Shown: in pieces, positions 16,906-33,725 of the stretch | How the letters are laid out: every line of letters begins with the position of its first letter | Position numbering within the stretch: position 1 is the stretch's first letter | From: Blastocystis sp. Blastoise | Lineage: Eukaryota; Sar; Bigyra; Opalinata; Blastocystidae | Length of the DNA stretch: 64,000 bases | NCBI GenBank assembly: GCA_039096225.1 | Contig: JBBPEB010000015.1 | Span: forward strand, 1,637,501 to 1,701,500 | Direction: 5' to 3' | The notes under the pieces: model-generated | Told to the model about the DNA's origin: nothing | The model's input: the letters and a program-made list of their open reading frames with translations, nothing else | The model's database searches: none | Translations under genes and position numbers: made by a program

Positions 16906-18684
16906 ATGAGAAGTTTATTAATCGTTTTGTCTCTTATTGCTTTTGCAAGTGCTATTCCTACGTTTGAAGTAAGAAATCAAACTTTCTATAAAGATGGTGA
17001 AAAGTTCCAATATGTCTCTGGATCTTTCCATTATTTCCGTGTTCACCCTGATCGTTGGGATGATACATTCAAGAAGATGGCTGCTGGTGGTCTTAATGCT
17101 GTTCAAACTTATGTTGCTTGGAATCTTCATGAACCTAAGAGAGGTGAATTTAACTTTGAAGGTTTTGCTGATATTGAAAGATGGTTACAACTTGCTCAAA
17201 AGAACGGTCTTGTTGTTATTATGAGACCTGGTCCTTATATTTGTGCTGAATGGGATTTTGGTGGTCTTCCTTATTGGTTAGTTAAAGAAGAAGGTATTGA
17301 TATTCGTACTAAGGATGAAAAATATGTTAAAGCTGTTGATGAATGGTTTAACGTTCTTCTTCCTAAACTCAAGCCTTATCTTTATGAAGCTGGTGGTCCA
17401 ATTATTTCTGTCCAAGTTGAAAATGAATATGGTTTCTATCCTAAGTGTGATAAGGAATATATGGGTCATCTTCGTGATTTAAATCGTGAAATTCTTGGTA
17501 AGAATGTTGTTCTCTTTACTGTTGATACTTTCAGTGATAGTGCTCTTAGTTGTGGTAATGTTGATGGTGTTTATATGACTGTTGATTTTGGTGTAACTGA
17601 TGTTGCTAATGCTTATGGTATGCAAAGAAAATATGAAAAAGTTTTCCCTCTTGTCAATACTGAATATTATCCTGGTTGGTTAGATCATTGGGAAGAAAAG
17701 CATCATACTGTTTCTACTGAAAATGTTGTTCAAAAGATGGAAGATATGCTAAATATGGGTGGTAACGTCAATTATTATATGTATATTGGTGGTACTAACT
17801 TTGCTTTCTTTAATGGTGCTAATGGTGATAGTAATTCTTATCAAGCTGATCCTACTTCTTATGATTATGATGCTCCTCTTTCTGAAGCTGGTGATATCAC
17901 TCATAAATGGGAAGCTATTCGTGATTCTATTAAGAAATACAGACCTGTTCCTGAACTTAATGTTAAGAACTCCTCTAAGGTCTCTTATGGTACTGTTCCT
18001 ATGAAAGAAGGTATTTCTTTCTGGGATGCTTATACTATTCTTGCTCCTGAGCCTGTAAAGTCAGAAGAACCTCTTTCTTTTGAAATTATGGATATTGATT
18101 TTGGTTATGTTCTTTATACTACTGATATTTCTGAAGAAGGTGAACTTTCTATTCCTGTTGTTCATGATAGAGCTTATGTTTATGTTGATCAAAAATATAT
18201 TGATACTCTTACTCGTACTGGTAATAAGAAAACTCATATTCCTGCTGGTCATTTAGAAATTCTTGTTGAAAACATGGGTCGTATTAACTTTGGTGGTCAA
18301 ATGACTGAATTCAAGGGTCTTCCTCAAGGTGTTTTACTTAATGATCAATCTGTTAAGAATTGGGTTATGTTTGGTATTACTATGAAAGATCTTTCTTCTC
18401 TTAAATTCTCTACTGAATTACCTACTTCTGCTCCTGCTTTCTTTAGAACTGTTTTTGAAGTTAAAGAACTTGGTGATACTTTCTTAAATCCTAATGAATT
18501 CAAGAAAGGTGTTGCTTGGATTAATAAGTTTAATCTTGGTCGTTATTGGACTGTTGGACCTCAATTAACTCTTTATGTTCCTCAACCTGTTCTTAAGGAA
18601 GGTGAAAATGAACTTATCATTTTTGAAGCTGAACATATTGGTGATTCTATGACTCTTCAAGATACTCCTGTTATCGATATATAA
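16906..18684 (+). CDS. lysosomal-type beta-galactosidase, GH35
   Basis: Glycoside hydrolase family 35 enzyme of the animal GLB1 type, removing terminal beta-galactose in lysosome-like compartments. The chosen start gives 592 residues with a clear signal peptide (residues 1-16, MRSLLIVLSLIAFASA). An in-frame AT-rich extension upstream lacks such sense. The TIM barrel carries SGSFHYFRVHP, RPGPYICAEWDFGGLP, QVENEYG with the acid/base Glu at about 174, and NTEYYPGWLDHW with the nucleophile Glu at about 253. It continues with YMYIGGTNFAFFNGAN and PTSYDYDAPLSEAGD. The C-terminal beta domains keep VENMGRINFGG and FNLGRYWTVGPQLTLYVP. It is slightly shorter than human GLB1 (677), mainly at the C-terminus. 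It is a single exon among intron-rich neighbours, and its codons end overwhelmingly in T (GGT, GCT, CCT), as in a highly expressed gene. Confidence 0.95.
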   Translation: MRSLLIVLSLIAFASAIPTFEVRNQTFYKDGEKFQYVSGSFHYFRVHPDRWDDTFKKMAAGGLNAVQTYVAWNLHEPKRGEFNFEGFADIERWLQLAQKNGLVVIMRPGPYICAEWDFGGLPYWLVKEEGIDIRTKDEKYVKAVDEWFNVLLPKLKPYLYEAGGPIISVQVENEYGFYPKCDKEYMGHLRDLNREILGKNVVLFTVDTFSDSALSCGNVDGVYMTVDFGVTDVANAYGMQRKYEKVFPLVNTEYYPGWLDHWEEKHHTVSTENVVQKMEDMLNMGGNVNYYMYIGGTNFAFFNGANGDSNSYQADPTSYDYDAPLSEAGDITHKWEAIRDSIKKYRPVPELNVKNSSKVSYGTVPMKEGISFWDAYTILAPEPVKSEEPLSFEIMDIDFGYVLYTTDISEEGELSIPVVHDRAYVYVDQKYIDTLTRTGNKKTHIPAGHLEILVENMGRINFGGQMTEFKGLPQGVLLNDQSVKNWVMFGITMKDLSSLKFSTELPTSAPAFFRTVFEVKELGDTFLNPNEFKKGVAWINKFNLGRYWTVGPQLTLYVPQPVLKEGENELIIFEAEHIGDSMTLQDTPVIDI

Positions 18685-19092
18685 AAATATCTTATTTGAA
18701 TATGTCTTTTTAATTGTTATTTGTAATATTACTATGATATAAAATATATCGTCTGTTTTTGGTTTGATTTGATTTAGTAATATTTCTTTTGGTAAACATT
18801 ATATATATTTTTTTAATATATCAAGTTCATAAATTCTATTCGTTTTGTTTTTTCAATTATTCTAACAACAATTATATACCCAATGTTCTTTTTAATATCA
18901 TTTTCATCATAGAATTAAGACATTATTGTAGAATACGTCTTCCATAATAATATTATTGACACCTCATATAGAATAAGTTCATAAATCTTGTTTTAATAAA
19001 ACAAACAATTATTCTTGTAAACAGAAGTTTTTTTTTTGGAAGTTTCTGTTCTTCTAAATTATATTTTATTGTTATTTATTCTGTTATTTGAA
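18685..19092. other. intergenic region after the beta-galactosidase gene
   Basis: About 400 bp of AT-rich sequence between two genes in the same orientation. Nothing recognisable. Confidence 0.5.
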
Positions 19093-19494
19093 ATGGTATC
19101 TCTTCCACTTATTGGTGAAGTTACAGTTATAAAAGCTGCTTTTCTTGGATTATTGTTTGGAGCCATATTAGGTCTTCTTGATCGTTTAACTCATTACATT
19201 ACTGTCTGGCTTATTCATGTTCTTGGATGTGAAGAAGAGGATAGAAAGGGACGTGAAGAAGAAATGAGAAAACGTGGACTTTTGCCGTATATATTTATAT
19301 AAATTGTTGTTATCTTTATGTCTTTCTTTTTCTCATAAGTTTGAAAATATATATAATGTATATATAAGTGTATATACGCTATATTTTATAATTCTAGTCC
19401 TAAAGAGGAAGTGAAAGAACAAATTGGAGAAGGACATGAGTCTGATGAATCTTCAGAGACCAAATCTTTAAATGATAAAGAAAAAACTGATTAG
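19093..19494 (+). CDS. small single-pass membrane protein, unknown function
   Basis: I do not recognise this protein. Two exons joined by a GT-AG intron (about 19287-19397) give about 96 residues. A hydrophobic segment (AAFLGLLFGAILGLL, then YITVWLIHVLG) forms one long or two short membrane helices near residues 14-46. It is followed by a highly charged tail (EEEDRKGREEEMRKRG), then an acidic Ser-rich end (GHESDESSETKS). The start at 19093 is the first ATG in frame; sequence before it is in frame but lacks an ATG. The short length and simple make-up leave some doubt that it is translated. Confidence 0.5.
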
Positions 19495-19889
19495 TATTGA
19501 TTTCATTTTAATTATTTAGAAATGTCTTTATTATGATTAACGTGTAGTTATTTCTGTTTTAGCTGTATTTATTGTGTTTTTGTTTTCATTTATTTTAAAA
19601 AGTGTTGAATATTATCAAGAAACTTAGAAATTTAAAACAAAAAAAAGAAGTATACACATAATGAAGTTGAATAAAATATAAAAAAAGGAATAGAAAAGAA
19701 TTATGAAATCAATACAAATAATGAAAAGTTTGATCTCATTAGAGAAATTGAGCATAAATATTACTATCAATACTAAAACTGCAAATGATTAAGAGTAAAA
19801 TGAATGTAAAAGAATTTGAGCATTAAAGAAAAGGAAGATATATATACAAAATTACTATATATACAAATAATAGATATATAGAAATGAAG
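19495..19889. other. convergent 3' intergenic region
   Basis: About 395 bp between the convergent small membrane protein and Ubl-RING0 genes. AT-rich, nothing recognisable. Confidence 0.5.
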
Positions 19890-20479
19890 TTACTCTACAT
19901 CAAATCCTGCACAATGTACGTAACCATAAATACTATTAAGAATAAAAATTAATTGACTTTCTTCACAACCACCAGGAATATAAAACATAATATTATCTTC
20001 TAATTGATATCTATTTGGACATTCTTTACAATATAAACTTACATTGACCTATTTATAATGTATATAATAAATAGAATAAATAGAATAAATAGAATAAATA
20101 GAATAAATAAAATAAATAAAATACACAAAATAAATAGAATAATGTTATATATATACAGTTCCGACTTTATTATGTCGACTACATGAGGGTGTAGTACATT
20201 CCCCGCGTACTCGAAGGAGGTCACGAAACGTACTTTGACCCATTATCAGGCTTGTAGAAGGATCGACTAGTATACTTAATTTACTATACACAAAGTATTG
20301 TATACATATATATAGTATTACATAGACAATGCTTTTATAATATTATTATATAAACTACGATAATCATGAATATAAAAATAATTAATATATTTCTGATAAC
20401 AAAAAATACAATAATATAATATAACAATATATATAAAGAATAGTATATATATAAGAATAATATATACATATATATATAA

Positions 20480-20536
<57 letters not shown>

Positions 20537-20718
20537 CACATTTAGGACATATATATCTCCATTTAATTGCTGCACCGACGGTCTCACAGAATCGACATGT
20601 AAAACGAAAATTCTTTTCAGTGATAACTTCATTTAATATTGAATCTTTCTATATATGAAAATATGCATAAATATTAAATAAATATATCTAACAATAAATA
20701 TTAAAAAATAGGACAAAC

Positions 20719-20758
<40 letters not shown>

Positions 20759-20914
20759 CACATACAGATTGTCGTGAAACTAAGATTTTTGACATTTCGA
20801 ATACATTACTATTTTTAATTTGAGAATCATCTTCTAAAACATGTTGCATATGAATTAAACGTAATTCAACGGCAGGAATGTTTGATTGTTGCTAGAAAAT
20901 AAAATTATTAAATA

Positions 20915-20953
<39 letters not shown>

Positions 20954-21376
20954 AGAATAATATATAATAAATTAAAAAAAAACAATAAACATATATATGA
21001 ATACTTGAAGACTATTTTTAACTTCTGACCATTTTTGGTTGGGACTAACACGAATACTATAGGATACGTTATCTGTGAAAAGAAACGAAAGACTAAATTG
21101 ACCATTGCTTCGCGCTTTTGCATCGTTTTGATTTTGTAATTCCTTCTTCTTTTTCATAAAGTTAACAACTCTATTGAATGAATATTGATCACATCCAACT
21201 ATTTCATCGTCTTTCTTTTCATGTCCTTCGGCTAAAATGATCAATTCATCCTCAGGAATGTTATAGTTATTACTCAAAAAACGACGAAGCAAACGAAATG
21301 TTGCATCCTTTTTGATTCCAAGATATATGGGTGTCTTTTTACTACACTCAACAACTTTAATTTTGTATTCTTCCAT
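19890..21376 (-). CDS. parkin-like protein with two ubiquitin-like domains and a RING0 zinc domain, no RBR
   Basis: Five exons encode about 300 residues. Residues about 1-70 (EYKIKVVECSKKT to RVVNFMKKKK) look like a ubiquitin-like fold. A second, clearer Ubl spans the exon 1-2 junction: FSLSFLFTDNVSYSIRVSP, EVKNSLQQQSNIPAVELRL, then VLEDDSQIKNSNVFE. Then come FTCRFC, YICPKC, GECTTPSC and LYCKEC. The first two pairs, the C-x4-C of GECTTPSC and the final pair match the order and spacing of parkin RING0 (FYVYC, VQCSTC, GECQSPHC, FKCGAH). The linking TFRDLLRVRGEC resembles parkin CWDDVLIPNRMSGEC. The protein ends about 40 residues after RING0, so RING1, IBR and RING2 are absent. It therefore cannot be a parkin-type ligase by itself. 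Introns are GT-AG, and one holds (TA)n. The RING0 call rests on pattern and spacing. Confidence 0.65.
20475..20534. repeat. (TA)n microsatellite in intron
   Basis: About 28 TA units at the 5' side of an intron of the Ubl-RING0 gene. Confidence 0.95.
20720..20755. repeat. (TAA)n microsatellite in intron
   Basis: About 12 trinucleotide units in an intron of the Ubl-RING0 gene. Confidence 0.9.
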
Positions 21377-21776
21377 TTAGATTAATAAAAATAAAAGCAA
21401 TTAATGTTTAGAAAAGAGTATAATAAAAACTAGTTCGATTCAGACATTTTCATGTATGACTGAATATGACATCTCTTTATTGAAATTTTTTAGTAGTTTA
21501 TTCTATTTTTTTTAATACATATTCAAATAATTCATTTTTTATTTATTTATCATGTTGTTAAATATTAAAGAGTTTAGAGAAATATAATTATGCGAAATTT
21601 CAATATAACTTATAACGAATTAGACAATTAAAAAAATTTCTTGTTTTAATATGATAACAAAAGTTCAAATAAGGATTTATTGGAAAATGTAAAGACAATA
21701 AAGAATACATAAAACTCTGCTAAAAGATAAATAAGAAATTGAATATAAAACATAATACTCTATATGAATATGTCAT
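21377..21776. other. intergenic region between Ubl-RING0 and acyl-CoA dehydrogenase genes
   Basis: About 400 bp of AT-rich sequence that must include the 3' end of the acyl-CoA dehydrogenase gene and the promoter of the Ubl-RING0 gene. Nothing recognisable. Confidence 0.5.
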
Positions 21777-22196
21777 TTAAAGGAGTAATGGATATTTGCA
21801 TATATCTTTTGTCATATTCTTTTCATGGGCCTCATTCTATATAAAATATTAATTAATTCTACTATTTTGGATAATGAAAGAACCAATAATGTTATACAAA
21901 TAGTTAATTTTAAATCAATTAATAATAAAGATAATAATAAAAAATAATAAATAAATAATAAGAATAAAATAAATTGACTATAAATATAAATAATAGATAC
22001 GGTTCCTCCTCCAATTTCGAGTAGTTTGCTGTCCCTCCATAGACGTTCGACGACTTGATCACCCATATATCCATAACCTCCTAATACCTATGAAGTCATA
22101 TATATATATAGTAGAATTATTATATTTATTAAATTAAAATATTTTGTGTCAAATATAAAATATTTTGTGTCAAATATAAAAAATATTGTAGAAATA

Positions 22197-22231
<35 letters not shown>

Positions 22232-22783
22232 ATATATATATATATATATTCAAAGGGATATGAATAGAATAATGACAATAGAAAACAAGATCTTCAAGTA
22301 TAGAGAAGAGAAATAAAAACAAACACATATATAGTATATGATGAATTCAATTGAATATATAATTACTTGTATAGCATTATCAGCAATTATCTTTGCCATT
22401 CGTCCACAGTATAACTTCACACCATCAGTATCCGTACGATGACCACCACTGTACAGATTCATATTATTGGCTGTATTATATAAATAAGTCTTTCCAGCCA
22501 TATATTGGGAATAAGAAGAGGCTATCATGTGCTGTATTTGTCCAAATCGATTAATAGGTTGACCAAATGCCTCTCGTTCTTTAGAGTATTGAATCATAAT
22601 ATCCAAACAACGATGAGCAATACCCTATATAATAATAAGTATAATAATAATAAGTATAATAATAATAATAATAATATTTATGTATATATATACAACAGAC
22701 ATAGCTGCAAGTGTTAATCGTTCCATTTCCAAATTACGCATCTATATAATAATAATAATAATAATAATAAACAAAATAGAATG

Positions 22784-22844
<61 letters not shown>

Positions 22845-22845
22845 A

Positions 22846-22933
<88 letters not shown>

Positions 22934-24609
22934 GCATAATTACATAATATATATAGTAAACAGAATAGAATGATTAGAATAATATGTATACCATACAAAG
23001 AGTGGCTTTTCCTTCTTCTCCTACAAGATGATCTATCGGTACATGAACATCTTCTAATACCAATTCTCCTGTTAAAGAAGCACGCATTCCAAGCTTATCA
23101 TGGAAAACTTGACCAAGAGAAAAACCAGGAAGAGACTTATCTACAAGAAATAGTGATATCTTTCCATTTACTTTAGCATATACTAAAAAGGCATCTCCTA
23201 TTTCTATATATATATATATATTATTATTATGATTATTATTATGATTATTATTATGATTATTTTTATTATTATTATCATTAATAATAATAAAGAAAAAATA
23301 ATAAATATATATATACTATTTGGTCCTACAGCAGCATTTGTGATAAATATTTTTCTTCCATTTAATATATATCCATCAGAGACCTTGTTAGCTACTGTAT
23401 GCATATTGGCTAAATCAGTGCCTCCTTCAGGTTCTGTCATCGCTATTCCTCCAATCAAATCACCGCTGCAAGCAAGAGGTAAATAACTATAAACAATAAG
23501 AAATAAATATATAAAATAAACTAATAAATAACTATAAACAATAAGAAATAAATATATAAAATAAACTAATAAATAACTATAAACAATAAGAAATAAATAT
23601 ATAAAATAAATTAATAAATAACAATAAACAATTATAAATAAATATATAAAATAAACTAATAAATAACTATAAACAATAATAAATAAATATATAAAAAAAA
23701 ATAATAAATAACTATAAACAATTATAAATATATAAAATAAATTAATAAATAACTATAAACAATAATAAATAAATATATAAAATAAATTAATAAATAACTA
23801 TAAACAATTATAAATATATAAAATAAATTAATAAATAACTATAAACAATAATAAATAAATATATAAAATAAATTAATAAATAACTATAAACAATAATAAA
23901 TAAATATATAAAATAAATTAATAAATAACAATAAATAAATAAATAAATATATAAAATAAATTAATAAATAACTATAACAATAATAAAGAAAAATATAAAA
24001 TAAATAAAATAATACTCGAATTTTTGTTGACTAGATCCATTAATATATAAATTATTTGTAAATAGAATCGAATGAGCTATATATACATGAATAAAAGAAT
24101 ATAAACTATATCTTTGACAATCATAATATATATATATATATATACCTAAATAAGAAAGACAGAAAGCAGGATCAGACATGGATAATTCTTCATGAACAAT
24201 ACAAGAAGCAGTCTATATATGTTGAATAAATAGTATAAATAAATATGATAACATATAAAGAAAAACATATATATATATATACAGCATCGAGACCAGCGCC
24301 ACCATATTGCTCATCTACAGTAATACCTAGTAATCCAAGTTCACCACATTTCCTAAAGAGATCCATATTGAATTTTTCTTTTTTGTTATATTCAAGTGCT
24401 TGTGGCTCTACTTCGTTCTTCACAAAGTCTTGCATGAGATTTCGTAAAGCAAAATGATCTGGAGTTGGATTAAAAAGATTACTTTCATTACTATTATCTG
24501 ATGGCGTACTGAAAGATCTTAGAAGCACCGAATTTGTTTTTGTTGTGCATCTCAAAAGATTTTTCTGAAATACTCTAACACCTGTAAGAGGTTTCAAGAT
24601 GGCTCTCAT
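21777..24609 (-). CDS. mitochondrial acyl-CoA dehydrogenase, isovaleryl-CoA dehydrogenase-like
   Basis: Flavoprotein that oxidises short or branched acyl-CoA in mitochondria. Nine exons give about 420 residues, the usual length. Residues 1-35 are Arg/Lys/Ser-rich with no acidic residue (MRAILKPLTGVRVFQKNLLR), a typical presequence. The core shows GLLGITVDEQYGGAG, HEELSMSDPAF, IAMTEPEGGTDLANM, GYILNGRKIFITNA and HDKLGMRASLTGELVLEDVHVP. It continues with NLEMERLTLAA, IQYSKEREAFGQPINRFGQIQHM, VLGGYGYMGD and LLEIGGGTNEAHEKNM. The Glu of LEMERL lies where isovaleryl-CoA dehydrogenase has its catalytic base, and the alternative position (the GGGT loop) is Gly, so it belongs to that group. The exact substrate is not certain. 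Introns are GT-AG, some very repeat-rich. Confidence 0.88.
22201..22233. repeat. (TAAA)n microsatellite in intron
   Basis: About eight tetranucleotide units, followed by a (TA)n run, in an intron of the acyl-CoA dehydrogenase gene. Confidence 0.9.
22745..22933. repeat. (TAA)n microsatellite block in intron
   Basis: Long AAT runs in an acyl-CoA dehydrogenase gene intron, interrupted near 22770 and near 22845. In the sense strand of the gene this is a T-rich (TTA)n tract. Confidence 0.95.
23483..24000. repeat. intronic minisatellite of about 42 bp units
   Basis: About 12 tandem copies of a unit resembling TAAATAACTATAAACAATAA followed by TAAATAAATATATAAAATAAAT. They fill the intron between two acyl-CoA dehydrogenase exons. 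Copies vary by small substitutions and length changes; the last ones are the most diverged. Confidence 0.9.
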
Positions 24610-25410
24610 TGTGAATAAAAAGTATCAATGGAATAAAATGAAAAAAATAGGGGCTTTGTTTTCTTTTTGGAATTCGACGTCTTTTCTGACGACACCCTAT
24701 GTTAACTGTTTTATTTTCATATTAACAAAGATCTTTTTGATCACTAACAAAGGTTTTTTATTCCTTTTCATAAAGAAAAATACGATTCTTGCCACTATGT
24801 TTTCTTTATTAAAAACTTTGTTGTTAAGTAGAATATACTTTCTAAGAATGGCATTTTATTCGTCTCAAATACTGGAAGCTCAATGTTTTTCATTAATTAT
24901 TTCATCAATTAGTTATTCAATTAATGGTTGTAGTTGTTTTTCTGGTACTGAGCATTATATAAGATGGTCTATGAATGAAAAATAAAAAAGAATTATTAAA
25001 ATGAATTTCTTCTGTGTAGCATAATATTTAACATTAGTGCTCTAAATATGTGTATGCAACAAATAATTGTGAATCATATAAACAATAAAAAATAAAACGA
25101 CGATGAAACGATTCTGGAATAACAAATAAAAATACAAAAAAGAAACACACAATGTAAAATAAGGAAAAAGTTGGAGAACAATGGAAAAGTTCAATTTAAA
25201 AAAAAATGACAAATAATATAATCATTAGAAAACAAATAGATATGACGTCGAAAAGCATTAGAATTTTATAAAAAGAAGAATATTCATATCATATCGAGAA
25301 GAAAAAGAAAAAAACGAGAAGAGAGAAAAAGGAAAGCCAATAATAAATAAAATAACTATAAAAACAGTATTTATGACTTGAAAATTAAAAGAAATGTTGT
25401 TTGAAAAGAG
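24610..25410. other. intergenic region between acyl-CoA dehydrogenase and XPOT genes
   Basis: About 800 bp. An open frame on the plus strand (24599-24985) looks like chance. It overlaps the start of the dehydrogenase gene and encodes a low-complexity hydrophobic peptide without family features. Confidence 0.55.
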
Positions 25411-30246
<4,836 letters not shown>

Positions 30247-31126
30247 TTTTATGTTAACTAATAAAATATATATAGTTCTTAATCACAAATATACTCTAAT
30301 AAAATATACCTAGTAATATTTTGCTTTTTACAATGCTAGACCAGCTGAATCACAATTTTCAAGCATACAAGAAATTTCACACAATTTCTTTCATTCACAA
30401 AAATATCCGTGGTTTTTATTGCCAAATAAGCGAGAAATGATTCATTTTCATAATATTTTTTTACAATTGTTTTTTGTTTTTATTTCTTTCTTTATTAAAT
30501 CAAGTGACCGTAAAACAATTATCTATGAGGTTTCTCATGATAAAAATATGATTTTAAAATAAATATATTATATTATATATATTTTTATATTCGTTTGTAT
30601 TGATAAAATGTGTTATAAGTATTTTTAATCAATTTATATATACATGGAAAAGTTGTAAGATAAAATAAAATTTGTTGAGTCGGTCAAAATTATTTTGGAC
30701 AATTAAAAAAATGCTAGTTTTGTATAATAAATGATTAATTATAACTGTACAGAGTGATATCAATCTTGGAATTACAACAGAAATGAAATTATATAGACTG
30801 AATTTAAAAAATAAATGATTTGAAAACAAAGCTTGAAAGCAAGTGAAATAATTAAATAAAAAATAAAAACTGATATACTAATGAAATTGAAAAATCATTC
30901 ACATATAAAATAAACATATAAATAGATGTAAGAAATATCATAACAATGAAGAGATAACAAATAATTTATATATATTTATATATACCTTAATATATATATG
31001 TTATTCATATATATAACAAAGACTAACGAAATCTTGTTAAAAACAAAATTTTAAATTTTATAATATATAATTAAATATAATAAAATATATAAGAATAAGA
31101 ATAAAAAATTATTCCAAAGAAATTAT
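30247..31126. other. intergenic region between XPOT and kinase genes
   Basis: About 880 bp, AT-rich. A CCGTGG word (CCACGG on the XPOT sense strand) lies at 30418-30423, about 170 bp upstream of the XPOT start, and may be a partial copy of the motif noted at other promoters. Otherwise nothing recognisable. Confidence 0.45.
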
Positions 31127-32915
31127 TTAATCTTCACAATAGATTTCCATATCTAGGACTTCAAATAATCCATTTTCACCTTTAGGTTTATTAGGTTGAT
31201 TTACTAATGTACAATAATCATAAAAATATGCGGATCCATCTTGATTTACTGTTTGTAAATATAGTTTATTTGAATCAGATGAATGATATATAGCTAATTC
31301 TTGAAGTCCAAAAACAAATAAATAATTAGGATAGGACATCATAGCACGTTTTGACTTGGGATATTTCACATAATAACGATTTACATTAGTTTCTGGACAT
31401 AATGAAAAAAGAAAAGCGGAGTAATCAGGTACTATATAATAATAATAATAATAATAATATATATAAAAAAATAGTCTATAAATAATACTATCAATATACT
31501 TTGAGCTTCTAAGTTTGTACAGAATTGGAAATTTGTTGTATAAGCTCCAAGTTTTATGTATTCAGAATTCACTACAATTTGAACAAACACAAGGCAGCAT
31601 TTAGAAGGAAGAGGAGGACGAGATGTAGAATTGATATCAAATGTAGCATTTCTATATAGAGTTATTGCTAATTATCGTTTTGATTATGTTATATAAATAA
31701 ATAAAAGAAAAAAAAATAACATTTTTATAAAGCCAAATAGAATTAAATATATATTCTAGAGAATACTATATAGATAAAACAATAATAATAATTGGCATAC
31801 TTATAAGAATAATATTGCTTCCAACTTGTTTTATGTCCAATCATTCGATGAATTCGGTCTTCTTCAAGAGTATGAATTATAATAGAAGAAGCAGGAATGA
31901 AAGAACTTGCACGAGGAGTAGCAGGTATAGTATTTGAAAAATTATTATTAGGAATTGATGCATATTGAATATTCATGTTGGGAGGTAAATTACTTCGTGA
32001 TATTACTACTGAATTAACTCGTTGATGAAGAGGAGATGAAGAATTTTGTTCATATGAATGAATACTATAACTAGGTGAAGGGATCATAACTGAAGGATTA
32101 CGAAATGATCCTGTATGAGAAATAGAGGTAGACACAGGTCTCTGTAATGGAGTAGTTTCTGATATTTGAGGAGAAGGTTGAATTGTTTGAGGAATAGGAG
32201 GTGTAAGAACTTGCGGAATACTTGAATTCATAGAAGTAAGAGAACTAGAAGAAGAAGGATATTGGTTATTAACAAAAGGAGGAGGAGGTAATGAACTTGA
32301 ACGATTATTATTAATAGAAGAAATAGTATTAGAATTATATGTTGGTTGAGTATTGGTAGAAGATAATGAATTCTGTGAATTGATTGAAGAGATAGATTGA
32401 TGAATAGAAGAAACAGGAACAGAAGTAGAAGAAGCTCTTACTAGTGTAGCAGGATTAAAGGGTTGAAAGTTACTAGTAGAAGAAGAAGGAGATATAGAAT
32501 TAACATAATAATTATTATTATTTAGTACATTAACACTTTGAGATCTTGTACTTAAATGATTGTTAGTAGAGTTTCTATTTGAAGTAGAAGATGTATATAC
32601 ACTTGCAAGACTACCCGAACGATCATAAGTATTTATAGTATTGAAAGGAGGAGGGTTTATTGGTTCATTAATTTCTTCAGCATTTGAAGGTTGATCAAAT
32701 AAGGCAGTATTTAAAGGTATAGATTGAGAATGATTACTTGTAGAAGATATATGTGAATGAGATGAATTATAACTATCTCTACTTGAATGTAGAGCTATAT
32801 TTGGCTTTATTTGAGTAGCACTAAAGATAGAATTTGGATTATTTTCAATTGTATCAATAGACACATCTGAGTTAATAGGCTCAAGCGTATTTGGTGGTGT
32901 TTTTATATTCAGTAG

Positions 32916-32961
<46 letters not shown>

Positions 32962-33666
32962 GGACTTGTATGAGTAATAAATAAAGTTTTATTTAAACAT
33001 GACGTACTAGGTTGTTGTTGTTGCACAATTGGTTCTGATTCTTCAATTTTCCGTGTACATATAGAAATTAATTGATCATGAGAACAATTAAATTCTTCAA
33101 GACGATAATATGGACAACCATTCTAAGTATAATATATATGATAATTGAAATAAAATGAATAATATATAATTATTTATAATATGAAACATAAATATAATTT
33201 AGTATAATTAAGTACATACTATATTATATTCATCTTGAGAACATTCTTTTGGACCATTTGCATTATAAAACTCGTTTATTATAGGTGTTAAGTCATTTAA
33301 TGCATCTTTTACATATTCATGCTATATATATTAGTATTTATAATATATAATATATATTAAAATACATACATTAATTAGTTCACTAGCAAATACTCGTTTA
33401 TCATTAACGTTTTCGATACAAGAATTTGTAAAACTTGTAAAATTCTTTTGTTTTATTTTATCATTTAATTGTTTGCCAATGTCTCCATAATCAAGAGAAT
33501 AAAATCCAGAATCATTATGTTTATTAATTACTTCCTATATGACATAGTAATAAATAATATATATATATATATATATACTTCTAGATAAGTAGTTTCACCA
33601 ATTGGAATATATAACGCTTTAAGCATTAAATAATAAGCAATCTTTCCTAAAGGAAAAATATCATAC

Positions 33667-33725
<59 letters not shown>

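Noticed and set aside
24599-24985. Plus-strand open frame of 128 codons
   Set aside because: It overlaps the start of the acyl-CoA dehydrogenase gene on the other strand, is hydrophobic and low in complexity, and matches nothing I know.
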